A stretch of 64,000 nt of DNA. Source: Arthrobacter terrae (lineage in GTDB: Bacteria > Actinomycetota > Actinomycetes > Actinomycetales > Micrococcaceae). Where the stretch lies: positions 62,001-126,000 of the forward strand of contig NZ_JADNYM010000011.1 of assembly GCF_015708085.1 (NCBI RefSeq). The letters are read 5' to 3'. Below, piece after piece: positions 10,331-19,540 of the stretch (its first letter is position 1; the number at the start of each line of letters is the position of its first letter). Below the pieces are notes generated by a model. The model was not told where the DNA came from, ran no database searches, and worked only from the letters and a program-made list of their open reading frames with translations. The position numbers and the translations under genes are program-made.

Positions 10331-11398
10331 ATGGAAGAACTGCGCATTGCGGCCAACGGCAACATCGGGCCCATTGATTCGTCCCGAATTCCCCGCTACG
10401 CCGGGGCCGCAACCTTCGCCCGCTTGCCCAGGCTGGATCAGGTCGGCAATGCGGGCGTAGCCGTCGTCGGCATCCCGTTCGATTCGGGCGTGTCATACCG
10501 CCCGGGTGCGCGCTTCGGTGCAACGGCGGTCCGGGAGGCTTCCCGGCTGCTGCGCCCGTACAACCCCGCCATGGACATTTCACCGTTCGAGAATATCCAG
10601 GTTGCCGATGCCGGGGACATGGCGGTGAACCCCTTCAATATCAACGAGGCTATTGAAACCATCCAGCAGAACGCACTGGATCTGACGTCCGACGGCGCCA
10701 GGCTGGTTACGCTCGGCGGTGACCACACGGTGGCCTTGCCGTTGTTGCGCGCGGCCGCTGAGCGTGCCGGGCAGCCGGTGGCGATGCTGCACTTCGACGC
10801 GCATTTGGACACCTGGGATACGTATTTCGGCGCGGAGTACACCCATGGGACGCCGTTCCGCCGTGCGGTGGAGGAGGGCCTGTTGGACACCGACGCCATC
10901 AGCCATGTCGGGACCCGCGGGCCGTTGTACGGCAAGAAGGATTTGGCGGATGACAGGCGCTTTGGCTTCGGAATTCTTACCTCAGCGGACGTGCTGCGCC
11001 AAGGCCTGGACGAGGTTATCCATAAACTCCGTGACCGGATCGGCACCAGACCGCTGTACGTATCCGTCGATATCGACGTTCTGGATCCGGCCCATGCGCC
11101 GGGGACAGGGACGCCGGAGGCGGGTGGTCTGACCAGCCGGGAACTGCTGGAAATACTGCGCGGACTGCGCGGACTTGATCTGATCGGCGCCGACGTTGTG
11201 GAAGTGGCGCCGGCTTATGATCATGCAGAAATAACCGCGGTGGCTGCCAGCCACGTCGCGTACGACCTGGTTTCCCTGATGAGTGACAATCTGATGAGTG
11301 ACAATCTGATGAGTGACAAGCTGGCCGGTGACAAGCTGACGGCAGAGCGCGAAACCGATGGCGGTACGTCTGCACCTGTAAAAAAGGCAGCCAAATGA
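10331..11398 (+). CDS. speB: Agmatinase/guanidinobutyrase-type ureohydrolase
   Basis: 355 residues from ATG 10331; the frame extends to ATG 10295 but the family starts near this point ([14 protein letters not shown]). The binuclear manganese motifs of the arginase/agmatinase family are complete: [20 protein letters not shown] and [17 protein letters not shown]. It hydrolyses a guanidino compound to an amine and urea. The exact substrate cannot be read from these motifs. The partner ThDP enzyme, overlapping by 4 bases, makes 4-guanidinobutyrate a plausible alternative to agmatine. The C-terminus carries a repeated MSDNL tail coded by 15-bp units. Confidence 0.88.
   Translation: MEELRIAANGNIGPIDSSRIPRYAGAATFARLPRLDQVGNAGVAVVGIPFDSGVSYRPGARFGATAVREASRLLRPYNPAMDISPFENIQVADAGDMAVNPFNINEAIETIQQNALDLTSDGARLVTLGGDHTVALPLLRAAAERAGQPVAMLHFDAHLDTWDTYFGAEYTHGTPFRRAVEEGLLDTDAISHVGTRGPLYGKKDLADDRRFGFGILTSADVLRQGLDEVIHKLRDRIGTRPLYVSVDIDVLDPAHAPGTGTPEAGGLTSRELLEILRGLRGLDLIGADVVEVAPAYDHAEITAVAASHVAYDLVSLMSDNLMSDNLMSDKLAGDKLTAERETDGGTSAPVKKAAK
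11276..11335 (+). repeat. 15-bp tandem repeat at the ureohydrolase C-terminus
   Basis: Units CTGATGAGTGACAAT at 11276 and 11291, CTGATGAGTGACAAG at 11306 and a decayed CTGGCCGGTGACAAG at 11321. They encode [20 protein letters not shown], after the end of the conserved fold. Confidence 0.92.
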
Positions 11399-13092
11399 CG
11401 CATCAGACGGCAGAGCACTCGACGGCAGTGGCGCTGCGCAATGGCGGGGATTTGGTCGTTGAGACGTTGGCCGCGCTGGGCGCCAGAACCGTTTTTGGCA
11501 TCCCGGGCCAGCACGCGCTGGGTCTGTTTGACGCGTTGAGCCGTTCCCCGCTGCATTTTGTCTCCTCCCGGGTGGAAAACAATGCGGCCTTTGCCGCGGA
11601 CGGATATTCGCGTGCCACCGGCGAGGTGGGCGTACTGTTCCTTTCCACCGGTCCGGGCGCGCTGACGGCCCTGGCCGGGCTGCAGGAAGCCAACGCCACC
11701 GGCGTGCCGATGATCGTCGTCGCGAGCCAGATCCCGCTGGAGGGACTGGGCGCCCGACGCAAGGGGATGCTGCACCAGCTCGACGATCAGAAGGCCTCAG
11801 CCGCGAACGTCACCAAGAGCCAGCGGCTGATTCAGCATGCCTCCGGGATCCCCTCCGCGATCCAGGATGCCTGGACGGAGGCGGTGTCCTCACCGCAGGG
11901 ACCGGTCTGGCTGGAAATCCCGCAAAACGTGCTGCTGGACAAGATCATGGTGCCGCGAGTAGAAGATGCGCTCGCCGAACCATTCGATAATCCGCCGCGC
12001 GTGGAACTCATCAGGGAAGCCGTCAGCTGGCTTTCGGCCGCGCAACGTCCGGTGATCGTGGCCGGCGGCGGCACACGCCGCGGGAAGGCGGAGCCGTGGT
12101 TGCTCTCCATTGCGGAAAAACTGAACGCCCCGGTGGTCTGCTCACCCGGCGGTAACGGGGCTTTCCCCTGGGACCACGAGCTCTCGCTTCAGGCTTGGGT
12201 GGAGGACCGCCACGTCACCGAAGTCCTTGAGGACGCAGACGTGCTGATCGTGGTGGGCTCCTCGCTCGGTGAAGTCACCTCCAACTACTTCACACTCACC
12301 CCGCGCGGCCGGATCATCCAGATCGATGCCGAGCCGCGCGTGCTCGAATCCAACCGTCCGGCGCTGGGCATCAGGGCCGACGCCGGGCAGGCCCTGCGGG
12401 CTCTGGACAGCGCCCTCAATGATGCCCTTTCCGGCGCCGGCGGCAACGGTGCGCACTGGCACGCAAAGACGCCGCAGGAGCTGGTGAAGGAGACGCTCGC
12501 CAAGGTCCAAGCGCGCCTGGACGAGCAGGATCTGGGGCTGGAGCGGACGTTCATGGCGGACATCCGTTCGGCCGTCCCCGATGACATGCAGACATTCTGG
12601 GATATGACCATCGCGGCATACTGGGGCTGGAGCTGCTGGGATGCACGGGAGGGTGAATTCCACTCCGCTCAAGGCGCCGGCGGCCTGGGCTATGGCTACC
12701 CGGCGGCGATTGGCGGCGCGTTGGGCCTGCAGTTCCAGGGCAAGGCGGATAGGGTGCTGGCGGTTTCCGGTGACGGCTCGTCGATGTATTCGATTGCGGA
12801 GCTGGCCACGGCGCGGCAGCACAATGCGCCCGTGACGTGGTTGATTGTCGACGACGGCGGTTATGGAATTCTGCGCGAATACATGGTTGACGCGTTTGGC
12901 AAGGCCACGCACACCGAATTGGCCCGGCCGGACTTTGTAAAGTTGGCGGAATCATTTGGTGTGCCGGCTCGGCGGGTCGCGCCGGCGGATGTCGGGGACG
13001 CGCTGAAGGCGGCGTTTGCCGGTGATGGCCCAAACGTCGTCGTCGTTGACACTCTGCTGAAAATGTTCGGTCCCACGCACCTGGGGATCTAG
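11395..13092 (+). CDS. Thiamine-diphosphate-dependent enzyme, acetolactate synthase/2-oxoacid decarboxylase family
   Basis: 565 residues with the three-domain order of the family: PYR (1-180), central domain (190-340), PP (370-550). The catalytic Glu is in [17 protein letters not shown]. The PP motif starts [13 protein letters not shown]; the usual Asn pair about 27 residues on is Asp-Asp here (IVDDGGYG), an uncommon metal-binding variant. No regulatory subunit gene follows, so an anabolic IlvB role is unlikely. The ATGA overlap with the ureohydrolase suggests a joint pathway. One known pairing of a ThDP enzyme with a guanidino ureohydrolase is arginine transaminase catabolism (2-ketoarginine decarboxylase, guanidinobutyrase); this is inference. 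Confidence 0.85.
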   Translation: MTHQTAEHSTAVALRNGGDLVVETLAALGARTVFGIPGQHALGLFDALSRSPLHFVSSRVENNAAFAADGYSRATGEVGVLFLSTGPGALTALAGLQEANATGVPMIVVASQIPLEGLGARRKGMLHQLDDQKASAANVTKSQRLIQHASGIPSAIQDAWTEAVSSPQGPVWLEIPQNVLLDKIMVPRVEDALAEPFDNPPRVELIREAVSWLSAAQRPVIVAGGGTRRGKAEPWLLSIAEKLNAPVVCSPGGNGAFPWDHELSLQAWVEDRHVTEVLEDADVLIVVGSSLGEVTSNYFTLTPRGRIIQIDAEPRVLESNRPALGIRADAGQALRALDSALNDALSGAGGNGAHWHAKTPQELVKETLAKVQARLDEQDLGLERTFMADIRSAVPDDMQTFWDMTIAAYWGWSCWDAREGEFHSAQGAGGLGYGYPAAIGGALGLQFQGKADRVLAVSGDGSSMYSIAELATARQHNAPVTWLIVDDGGYGILREYMVDAFGKATHTELARPDFVKLAESFGVPARRVAPADVGDALKAAFAGDGPNVVVVDTLLKMFGPTHLGI

Positions 13093-13517
13093 GGATCGGT
13101 CTCGAGGAAGGCAACCAGCCGGGACTCCAGCACGGAAGTGTCCTTCAGCTCGCATTCCCAAAGCACCAGCACCCGCCAGCCCGTGGCGCGAAGGGTCCCG
13201 AGCTGGCGGGCATCGCGTTCCACCGTGCGGCGGCGCTTGTCCGCCCAGAATTCCACGTTGCTCTGTGGCGCATGCTGGCCCGCTGCGCAGCTGTGCGTAT
13301 GCCAGAAACAGCCATTGACGAATATGACCTTCCGGCGCGCGGCGAAGACCAGATCCGGACGTCCGGGCAGGCGTTCGGACCGGTAGCGGCCATGCAGCCG
13401 GTAACGGTAGCCTGCGTGGTGCAGCAGCCGGCGCACCAGCAGTTCGGGTTTGGTGTCCTGTCCCCTGATCCGGGACATGTTGGCACTGCGCTGGGCTTTA
13501 GTGATGCGCTCCGCCAT
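13089..13517 (-). CDS. vsr: Very short patch repair endonuclease
   Basis: 142 residues from ATG 13517, which has GAGG six bases upstream; the frame extends to GTG 13529. The Vsr/PD-(D/E)XK fold is clear: NMSRIRGQDTKPELLVRRLL, LPGRPDLVFAARRKVIF, CFWHTHSC and a late RVLVLWECEL. Vsr nicks beside T:G mismatches made by deamination of 5-methylcytosine. A cytosine methyltransferase partner is not in the window. The stop codon sits on a CTAG shared with the stop of the convergent ThDP gene. Such genes are often transferred horizontally. Confidence 0.94.
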   Translation of the reverse strand: MAERITKAQRSANMSRIRGQDTKPELLVRRLLHHAGYRYRLHGRYRSERLPGRPDLVFAARRKVIFVNGCFWHTHSCAAGQHAPQSNVEFWADKRRRTVERDARQLGTLRATGWRVLVLWECELKDTSVLESRLVAFLETDP

Positions 13518-13590
13518 GCCTATCCTCACCTGCCCTTCGGGACGCAGGCACTGGTTTATTCAACGGTTTGACCGTACCGCAACTGCATGA

Positions 13591-13654
13591 GAGCCGGCAC
13601 GAACTGCGGTGCATCCGAGCCGGCACGAACTGCGGTGCATCCGAGCCGGCACGG
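13591..13654 (+). repeat. 26-bp tandem repeat in an intergenic region
   Basis: Two exact 26-bp units (13591-13616, 13617-13642), each starting GAGCCGGCACGAACTGCGGT, plus 11 bases of a third. They lie in the 299-base gap between vsr and the FMN reductase. The rest of that gap has no gene I can support. Confidence 0.93.
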
Positions 13655-13816
13655 CAGGCGTTGCGCCGATCCGGCTGGTGTCCGCGCGCCGGCCGCTCCG
13701 TCAGCGGCTCTCCCGCCGGGCATGGCCCCGCGGGCGGGAATAAGACCTTGACCGCACCGGTTAAGCCTGGTGGATGCGAACGTATATGGTTTGCCGAACC
13801 TCAGAGGAACAGCGCA

Positions 13817-14530
13817 ATGCAACGCAAGATCGTCGTCATCTCGGCCGGGTTATCCGTACCGTCCTCCACCCGGATGCTCGCCGATCAGCTCTCCCATGCC
13901 ACCTCCCGCCAGCTGGCGGTCCTGGGCATCGATGCGGAGATTACCGTGGTCGAACTGCGTGATCTCGCCGTCGATATTGCGCAAAATTTTGTTACCGGAT
14001 TTGCGCCGCCGGCGCTTGCCGCCGCTATCGCGCAGGTCACGGACGCGGACGGGTTGATTGCCGTAACACCGGTGTTCAGCGCATCCTACAGCGGCTTGTT
14101 CAGATCGTTCTTTGACCTGCTCGATCCAAAGGCCTTAGTGGGGATGCCGGTAATCAGCGGGGCCACCGGTGGCAGCACTCGGCATTCCTTGGTGCTGGAT
14201 TTCGCGGTGCGTCCGCTGTTGAGCTACTTCCGTGCCCGGACCATGCCCACCGCCGTCTACGCCGCTCCGGAAGACTGGGGAGCCGGGGATCCGCTCGTGG
14301 CTGGGGGAAAGGCCGTAGCGGGACTGGATGTCCGAGTGAACCAGGCAGCTAAGGAACTCGCCGCCGCCATGGGCGAGGGTCTCATGAGCCTGCCGACGGA
14401 AATCACTGCGCACGGCCTCGGATCAGATGACTTGCCGACGGCCCGCAACGTACAGCGGGCACGGCATGAGGCGGAAATGACGCAGTCACTGCCGTTTGAG
14501 CAGCTGCTGGCGCAGATTTCCCCACGCTAG
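13817..14530 (+). CDS. NADPH-dependent FMN reductase, CE1759-like
   Basis: 237 residues from ATG 13817 with AGAGGA upstream; the frame is open to 13568 but that stretch is a tandem repeat and non-coding in character. Flavodoxin-like reductase: KIVVISAGLSVPSSTRMLADQL at the N-terminus, then VTPVFSASYSGLFRSFFDLL and VISGATGGSTRHSL. This resembles the FMN reductase family that partners luciferase-like monooxygenases in Actinobacteria. No such monooxygenase is in the window. It probably supplies reduced FMN to an oxygenase coded elsewhere. Confidence 0.85.
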   Translation: MQRKIVVISAGLSVPSSTRMLADQLSHATSRQLAVLGIDAEITVVELRDLAVDIAQNFVTGFAPPALAAAIAQVTDADGLIAVTPVFSASYSGLFRSFFDLLDPKALVGMPVISGATGGSTRHSLVLDFAVRPLLSYFRARTMPTAVYAAPEDWGAGDPLVAGGKAVAGLDVRVNQAAKELAAAMGEGLMSLPTEITAHGLGSDDLPTARNVQRARHEAEMTQSLPFEQLLAQISPR

Positions 14531-14565
14531 ACGGCGGGGCATTTTCATCCCGGCCGGTTGATTTT

Positions 14566-15600
14566 TTAGAAATATCTGGTTCTGCCCCGCGGCACCGATG
14601 GCAGCGGGGCCAGCACGTCCTGCAGGACGCGTAACGCCGTCTGATAAGTCTCCGGGTGAATTTCCGGACTCGCATGTCCGGTATTGGCGATGTCATAGCG
14701 GAAAAAGTTATTAGCCGGCAGTAGTCGGTGCCAACCGCGGATGGCGGAAGCCGCATCCACGATGAAATCCTGTGGGTCATACAGTAGGCCGATTCCCGTG
14801 GACGCGGCGATGCCGCCGTCGTATTGGGCCGGAAACGCCTTAAGAAATGTCGCTTGGGACGTGTTGAGAATCAGACTGTTCTGCTCCCCGTCAAAGGACG
14901 TTTGGACCCCCGACTTGGCAGCCGCATACATGTCTTGGCCATTGGGATTCCGCAGCCCGCTCCAGACGCCCCAGGTCAGTCGGCCCACGATGCCCAGATA
15001 TGGTACCACCGCTCCGGCCAGCGAGATGTACTGCTTCCCGGGGTCCTTGACATCTGCGACGCTGCTCGGACTGGAACCGAAAACAATGAGCTTAACGTGC
15101 AGCCCGTTCTGTTCCAGTAACGGTGCAAGCGCGACGGCGACCATCCCGCCAAAGCTGTCCCCGTACAGGTACACAGTGTTGATTTTGCGCACGTATGCGT
15201 CCCTGATGATGGCAATGAAGAGCTGGGCGACATCAATGCCGCGGTTCGAATAGCCAATGTAAGATGCCTGGGCACGCTCGTTCATGGCAGGCTGTAGTGC
15301 CTCCAATTTGCGCCGCGCCGTACCGTTGGAGACTTCAAAGCCACCCAGCAGATACCAGGTCGCGCCGGGGAATTGGCTCGCCGCGTCGTTATTGGCGGCA
15401 TTTTCCAGCGTGACGACCTGGAAGGACAGGTTGTCGGTTATGAGATAGTTGGCAGCGATATTGGCACGGAAAGCGGTGACGGCCGCAGCGCCCGTCAGGC
15501 TCAACAACACCGAACGACGGCCGATCCCAGCCTGCTGGTTCGGCTGTGCGCCCCGGGGCTGCCCGGGTTCAGGGTTCGCTGTTGCGTCGTTTTTTGCCAT
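14566..15600 (-). CDS. Exported alpha/beta hydrolase with twin-arginine signal
   Basis: 344 residues from ATG 15600, with GAGGGG upstream. After 26 polar residues a GRRSVLLSLTGAAAVTAF segment looks like a twin-arginine signal or anchor. Nucleophile elbow GDSFGGMVAVAL (about 170), late acid GLLYDPQDFIVD and histidine IANTGHASPE complete a Ser-Asp-His triad order. I do not recognise a specific substrate; esterase or lipase activity at the cell surface is a fair guess. It diverges from the AidB-like gene and shares a 48-base upstream region with it. Confidence 0.75.
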   Translation of the reverse strand: MAKNDATANPEPGQPRGAQPNQQAGIGRRSVLLSLTGAAAVTAFRANIAANYLITDNLSFQVVTLENAANNDAASQFPGATWYLLGGFEVSNGTARRKLEALQPAMNERAQASYIGYSNRGIDVAQLFIAIIRDAYVRKINTVYLYGDSFGGMVAVALAPLLEQNGLHVKLIVFGSSPSSVADVKDPGKQYISLAGAVVPYLGIVGRLTWGVWSGLRNPNGQDMYAAAKSGVQTSFDGEQNSLILNTSQATFLKAFPAQYDGGIAASTGIGLLYDPQDFIVDAASAIRGWHRLLPANNFFRYDIANTGHASPEIHPETYQTALRVLQDVLAPLPSVPRGRTRYF

Positions 15601-15648
15601 AAGTGATCCCCTCGATTCTGTCACAACACCGGTGCCGGGGAATTCTGC

Positions 15649-17436
15649 GTGGCGTACGATGGGGGCGTGAACGGGCATCCCCGCGCCAGTGCCGGCGCAA
15701 CGCCAGGTAGGGCCGCAGCAGACAGTGCTGCAACGCCCGGCACTGACGAAACCCACAGTATTGGCCAAACCCACCGTATTGACGAAACCCACAGTATTGG
15801 CCAAACCCACAGTGTCTTCAATCAGCCGCCCGCGCGGACGGGGGTCAATGAGTTTGTCGACAATCCTGTCCTGTGTGAGTTCGTCCAAAGCATCGGCCGG
15901 ACCCGTGACGTTAGCGAACTGGAAACCATTGGTGCGGTGGTCGGGTCTGCAGAGTTCGCCAGGGACGCACGGCTGGCCAATGCCAATCCGCCGGTCCTTC
16001 TCACCCACGATCCCTACGGCCATCGGATCGACGAGGTGGAGTATCACCCGTCGTATCACCGGATCTTAGCCCAGGCCGTGCGCGCCGGTGCCCACACAGC
16101 GGCATGGGGCAATCCCGGCCGCGGCGCCAGCGCGCACCGGGCAGCGAAAATGATGCTTTTTGCCCAGCTGGAACCTGGTCACGCCTGCCCTATCTCAATG
16201 TCCCATGCCGCCGTCGAGCCATTGCAGAACTCTCCGGTGCTGGCGCAGTCCTGGCTCCCGCGACTGCTGGCGCGAAGCTATGACCCGTCGCTGCATGCCG
16301 GTAAGCCCAGTGCGCTGATCGGGATGGCCATGACCGAAAAGCAGGGTGGCTCCGATGTCCGGGCAAATACCACGGTGGCTGTCTCGGCTGGAGACCATCA
16401 GCTGCTCACCGGGCATAAATGGTTTTGCTCGGCGCCCATGTCTGATGCTTTTTTGGTCCTTGCGAAGGAAGCTGATCGGCAGGAAAGCCCTCCATCGTGT
16501 TTCCTGCTCCCCCGGGTACTGCCCGACGGTACTCGGAATGTATTTAGGATCCAGCGGCTGAAGGATAAGTTGGGGAATAGGTCCAACGCCTCCTGCGAGG
16601 TGGAATTTGCCAACAGTACGGCGTTCCGGGTGGGCGAGCCGGAACGGGGAGTGGCAGCCATCATGGGAATGGTCGCCCGGACACGTCTGGATTGCGTGCT
16701 CGGTACCGCGGCGGGCATGCGGCAGGGGATTGCCGAGGCGCTGTGGCACACGCGGCACCGTTCGGCCTTTGGCCGCAAGCTGGTTGACCAACCGATAATG
16801 ACGAACGTGCTCGCGGACTTGGCGCTGGAATCAGAGGCGGCGACGGCGACGGCGCTGCGGTTGGCCTGCGCGTACGATGACGACGTTGATAAGGCCGACG
16901 ACGTCGAGGTGTCTTTCCGCCGTCTTGCCACTGCCGTCGCCAAATACTGGGTCTGTAAGCGTGGGCCGGGACATGCCTACGAAGCCATGGAGTGCCTTGG
17001 CGGAAACGGCTACACCGAGGCATTTCCCTTGGCCATGCGCTACCGGGAGCAGCCGGTGCTGGCGATCTGGGAAGGCGCCGGAAATGTCGTTGCCCTGGAC
17101 GTGCTGCGTACCATGGGCAAAGAACCCAAGGCGGTGACGAATTTTCTTGCGGAACTCGGACTCGCCCATGGCAGCAACCGGATTTTCGACAACTTCATGC
17201 TGACTCTGCTGGATAGGGTCACGGCGTTCCAACGGTCCCTGCCGGAACACGAAGGCTCCGCGCGGGCTCTGGTGGAACAGTTGGCCTTGGGCCTGCAGGC
17301 ATCTTTGCTGATCCGCTACAGCCCGGCCTCCGTGTCGGAGGCCTTTGTCGAGAGCCGGCTTGGTCAGCAACGCTGCTTCGAATACGGCACCCTCCCTGCG
17401 GGGTCGGACCTTTCGGCAATTCTGCAGCGGCAGTGA
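15649..17436 (+). CDS. aidB: AidB-like acyl-CoA dehydrogenase family protein
   Basis: 595 residues from GTG 15649; GTG 15667 behind GATGGGGGC is an equally good start. After the N-terminus comes SVFNQPPARTGVNEF, the usual beginning of AidB proteins, then the acyl-CoA dehydrogenase fold: AMTEKQGGSDVRANTT, the FAD-binding LECLGGNGYTEAFPLA-type segment (MECLGGNGYTEAFPL) and AIWEGAGNVVALDVLR. AidB binds FAD and DNA and is linked to alkylation damage; the enzymatic reaction is not settled. Upstream of SVFNQ lies a repeated HSIGQTHRIDET tract coded by 18-bp units. No ada or alkB neighbour is present. Confidence 0.88.
   Translation: MAYDGGVNGHPRASAGATPGRAAADSAATPGTDETHSIGQTHRIDETHSIGQTHSVFNQPPARTGVNEFVDNPVLCEFVQSIGRTRDVSELETIGAVVGSAEFARDARLANANPPVLLTHDPYGHRIDEVEYHPSYHRILAQAVRAGAHTAAWGNPGRGASAHRAAKMMLFAQLEPGHACPISMSHAAVEPLQNSPVLAQSWLPRLLARSYDPSLHAGKPSALIGMAMTEKQGGSDVRANTTVAVSAGDHQLLTGHKWFCSAPMSDAFLVLAKEADRQESPPSCFLLPRVLPDGTRNVFRIQRLKDKLGNRSNASCEVEFANSTAFRVGEPERGVAAIMGMVARTRLDCVLGTAAGMRQGIAEALWHTRHRSAFGRKLVDQPIMTNVLADLALESEAATATALRLACAYDDDVDKADDVEVSFRRLATAVAKYWVCKRGPGHAYEAMECLGGNGYTEAFPLAMRYREQPVLAIWEGAGNVVALDVLRTMGKEPKAVTNFLAELGLAHGSNRIFDNFMLTLLDRVTAFQRSLPEHEGSARALVEQLALGLQASLLIRYSPASVSEAFVESRLGQQRCFEYGTLPAGSDLSAILQRQ
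15748..15819 (+). repeat. 18-bp tandem repeat in the aidB N-terminus
   Basis: Four units: GAAACCCACAGTATTGGC (15748), CAAACCCACCGTATTGAC (15766), a copy of the first (15784), CAAACCCACAGTGTCTTC (15802). They encode ETHSIG, QTHRID, ETHSIG, QTHSVF, so the normal ETHxVF start of the family seems to have been multiplied. Confidence 0.92.
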
Positions 17437-17544
17437 TGCATCTCTCAGATCGGGCACGGCTCGTCAAGGTTTAACGGGTGCCGAAATGCGGCGCCGGGCG
17501 AACCTTTTCGGATCAATTTCACTGGATCCAGCACGTAAACTGTG

Positions 17545-17550
17545 TATACT
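17545..17550 (+). promoter_or_regulatory. Likely -10 box of the cold-shock gene
   Basis: TATACT at 17545-17550, with a poor -35. It would give a 5' leader of about 140 bases before the csp ATG, which fits the long leaders usual for cspA-type genes. The leader contains T-rich stretches and AAAGGAAAA as the ribosome site. Nothing else is seen in 17437-17696. Confidence 0.5.
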
Positions 17551-17696
17551 TATGTTAGTTGTTGTTGTGTTGCGCATTTTTGTAGTTCAAGCAACGGTCT
17601 TTGGATCGCTGCTTTTTTCGAAGAAGTGGCAAAGAACAAGTAACCGGGGGGCCCGAAAGTCGGGCGGATACTCCATCTTCTAAAGGAAAAAATAAA

Positions 17697-17900
17697 ATGG
17701 CAACAGGTACCGTCAAGTGGTTCAACTCTGAAAAAGGCTTTGGCTTCATCTCTCCGGATGATGGCAGTCAGGATGTTTTCGCACACTACTCCGCCATCAA
17801 CTCCGGTGGATACCGCTCCCTCGAAGAGAACCAGAAGGTTTCCTTTGAAGTAGAGCAGGGCCCCAAGGGCCCGCAGGCGACTAACATCCAGTCTGTCTAG
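17697..17900 (+). CDS. cspA: Cold-shock protein, CspA family
   Basis: 67 residues from ATG 17697; the frame is open to 17601 but the family begins [18 protein letters not shown]. Both RNA-binding motifs are intact: KGFGFI (RNP1) and DVFAHYSAI (RNP2-like VFAHY). Single cold-shock domain filling the whole protein; binds single-stranded nucleic acid and melts RNA structure. A monocistronic unit with its own leader and a strong terminator right after the stop. Confidence 0.97.
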   Translation: MATGTVKWFNSEKGFGFISPDDGSQDVFAHYSAINSGGYRSLEENQKVSFEVEQGPKGPQATNIQSV

Positions 17901-17920
17901 TCTTCCAAAAGCACGATCAG

Positions 17921-17954
17921 GCAGGGCGGGGTAACCCCCGCCCTGCTGTCGTTT
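17921..17954 (+). terminator. Terminator after cspA
   Basis: GCAGGGCGGGG (17921-17931), loop TAAC(C), CCCCGCCCTGC (17936-17946), an 11-bp GC-rich stem, followed by TGTCGTTT. It separates cspA from the convergent gluD. Confidence 0.85.
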
Positions 17955-18024
17955 AATCCAGTTCGCCGTCTGGGCCAGCTCCAACCCTGGCTGCCGCCGC
18001 CCGCCTATGGCGCTCAACGAAGCG

Positions 18025-18888
18025 CTAGGCGATGGTGCTGAGCTGACGCTCGGTGGCGTCCTGCGGGACAGGGCCGGCTACACCGGCCCTGCGGCGGGCC
18101 ATCCTATTGTCGATGGCGGAGGCAGCGTTCGAAATGACGATGTTCATTCCGATATAGATGACGGTGATGATCAGATAGGTCTGAACCAGGTGACCCGTGG
18201 AGGCCACCAGAACCTTGCCGGACTGCTGGAGCTCTCCATAGGAGACCACGTAGCCCAAGGTGGTGTCCTTGAGCAGAATCACGACCTGCGCAATCAGAGC
18301 CGGGAGGACAATCCGCACGGCCTGTGGGAAAACCACCATACGGAAGGCCTGGGTCGGGGTAAGTCCGAGGCTGAGCGCAGCCTCGGTTTGGCCCTTGGGG
18401 AGCGCAAGTATCCCGGCACGGAAAACCTCGGCGATGGTTGCGCCCGAGCAGAGGCCGATGGGGATCACCAGTTTCCAGAAAACGTCCGGGTTGATACCGT
18501 AGGGCGGCAGGGCGGAGACAAAGATGTAAATGATCAGCAGCAAAGGAACCGAGCGGAGCAGCTCGATCACCGCGGTGCACGGCCAGCGCACCAGCTTGGT
18601 CGCGGACAGCCTCCCCACTGCCAGAACCAGTCCCATGGGCAAGGCAATGGCCCCGGCCCCCAACGCGGCCAGTGCCGTGTTCCCAAAGGCCTTTAACAGA
18701 TACGACCAAGTGCTCGACTGCCGAAATTCTGCCCATTTGGACGGCGCGAGCTGGCCACTTTGGTAAAACTGCTCATAGGCCAAAGCCAACAGACCCAGCG
18801 TCAGGAGAATGCTGGCGATGGTCAGGATGGCAACCCGGCGCCGTGCCTTGGGCCCCACCGCGTCGAAAAGGACCTGATCCGTGTTCAC
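18025..18888 (-). CDS. gluD: Glutamate/amino-acid ABC transporter permease
   Basis: 287 residues with several membrane segments. The HisM-type permease signature region is AEVFRAGILALPKGQTEAALSLGL (cited as landmark, EAA loop ending in SLGLTPTQAFRMVVFPQA). It couples to an ATPase of the GlnQ/GluA type. It overlaps gluC by 4 bases and is the last gene of the gluB-gluC-gluD run. The order and sizes match the Corynebacterium glutamate importer, but the ATPase gene is not next to it. Confidence 0.88.
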   Translation of the reverse strand: MNTDQVLFDAVGPKARRRVAILTIASILLTLGLLALAYEQFYQSGQLAPSKWAEFRQSSTWSYLLKAFGNTALAALGAGAIALPMGLVLAVGRLSATKLVRWPCTAVIELLRSVPLLLIIYIFVSALPPYGINPDVFWKLVIPIGLCSGATIAEVFRAGILALPKGQTEAALSLGLTPTQAFRMVVFPQAVRIVLPALIAQVVILLKDTTLGYVVSYGELQQSGKVLVASTGHLVQTYLIITVIYIGMNIVISNAASAIDNRMARRRAGVAGPVPQDATERQLSTIA

Positions 18889-19532
18889 CGCAGGACCCGC
18901 AGCTTTATCTCCAGCCTGGCACCGATGGCGCCGGCCCCCAGCGCAATGCTCGCGTAAATCACGGCAGCGACAAGGAAAGTCACCAGGCCAAGTGCCTCCC
19001 GGTTATTGATGTAGCTGACCTCCGCCGTCAGATCCATCACGCCGACGACCCCGGCCAGTGAGGACGAGAGCAGTATCCCGATGAACAAAGTCACGATGGG
19101 CTGGACCATGGCGCGAGTGGCCTGTGGGAAAACAATCTCCCGGAGGACTCCGAAGAAACCCAGACCAATAGCGCGTCCGGCCTCCACCTGGCCGGTCGGA
19201 ATGGCATTGATGCCGGTGCGGAAGACCTCGCAGGCAAAAGCAGCCCCCACCAGAATCATGGCAATCATGACCGACGGCAGGTAGTCAATAGTGATGCCGA
19301 TTTCCGGCAGTCCGTAAACGACCAGGATCAGCAGGGATACAAGCGGAACGTTACGGAATATTTCCACGAAGATCAGCCCGACCGCACGAAGATACGCCAC
19401 CGGGCTGATCCGGAAGGTGGCGAGGATGACGCCCAGAATCATAGAGCCGAGGAAACCTACCACGGTGAACTGGGCCGTCACCCACAGCCCCTCGCCGAAT
19501 GTCCCCAGATATTTGGTGAGCAGAATGTTCAT
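18885..19532 (-). CDS. gluC: Glutamate/amino-acid ABC transporter permease
   Basis: 215 residues, about five membrane segments. EAA loop: CEVFRTGINAIPTGQVEAGRAI then GFFGVLREIVFPQATR, typical of polar amino-acid permeases. It starts 8 bases after gluB and overlaps gluD by 4, so the three are one transcript. With GluD it should form a heterodimeric channel. Confidence 0.88.
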   Translation of the reverse strand: MNILLTKYLGTFGEGLWVTAQFTVVGFLGSMILGVILATFRISPVAYLRAVGLIFVEIFRNVPLVSLLILVVYGLPEIGITIDYLPSVMIAMILVGAAFACEVFRTGINAIPTGQVEAGRAIGLGFFGVLREIVFPQATRAMVQPIVTLFIGILLSSSLAGVVGVMDLTAEVSYINNREALGLVTFLVAAVIYASIALGAGAIGARLEIKLRVLR

Positions 19533-19540
19533 GCCGAACG

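Noticed and set aside
10331-13092. Clavulanate-type start (ThDP synthase plus amidinohydrolase)
   Set aside because: Those two families do occur in clavam clusters, but no beta-lactam synthetase, clavaminate synthase or other cluster gene is present.
11395-13092. Acetolactate synthase large subunit (IlvB)
   Set aside because: No small subunit or ilvC follows, and the upstream partner is a ureohydrolase; fold similarity alone does not support branched-chain synthesis.
13591-13654. CRISPR-like repeat
   Set aside because: Units abut with no spacers, and there are no cas genes. It is a plain tandem repeat. The same holds for 53027-53106.
13568-13816. N-terminal extension of the FMN reductase
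   Set aside because: The frame is open but is made largely of a 26-bp tandem repeat and low-complexity residues; ATG 13817 has a good ribosome site and matches the family start.
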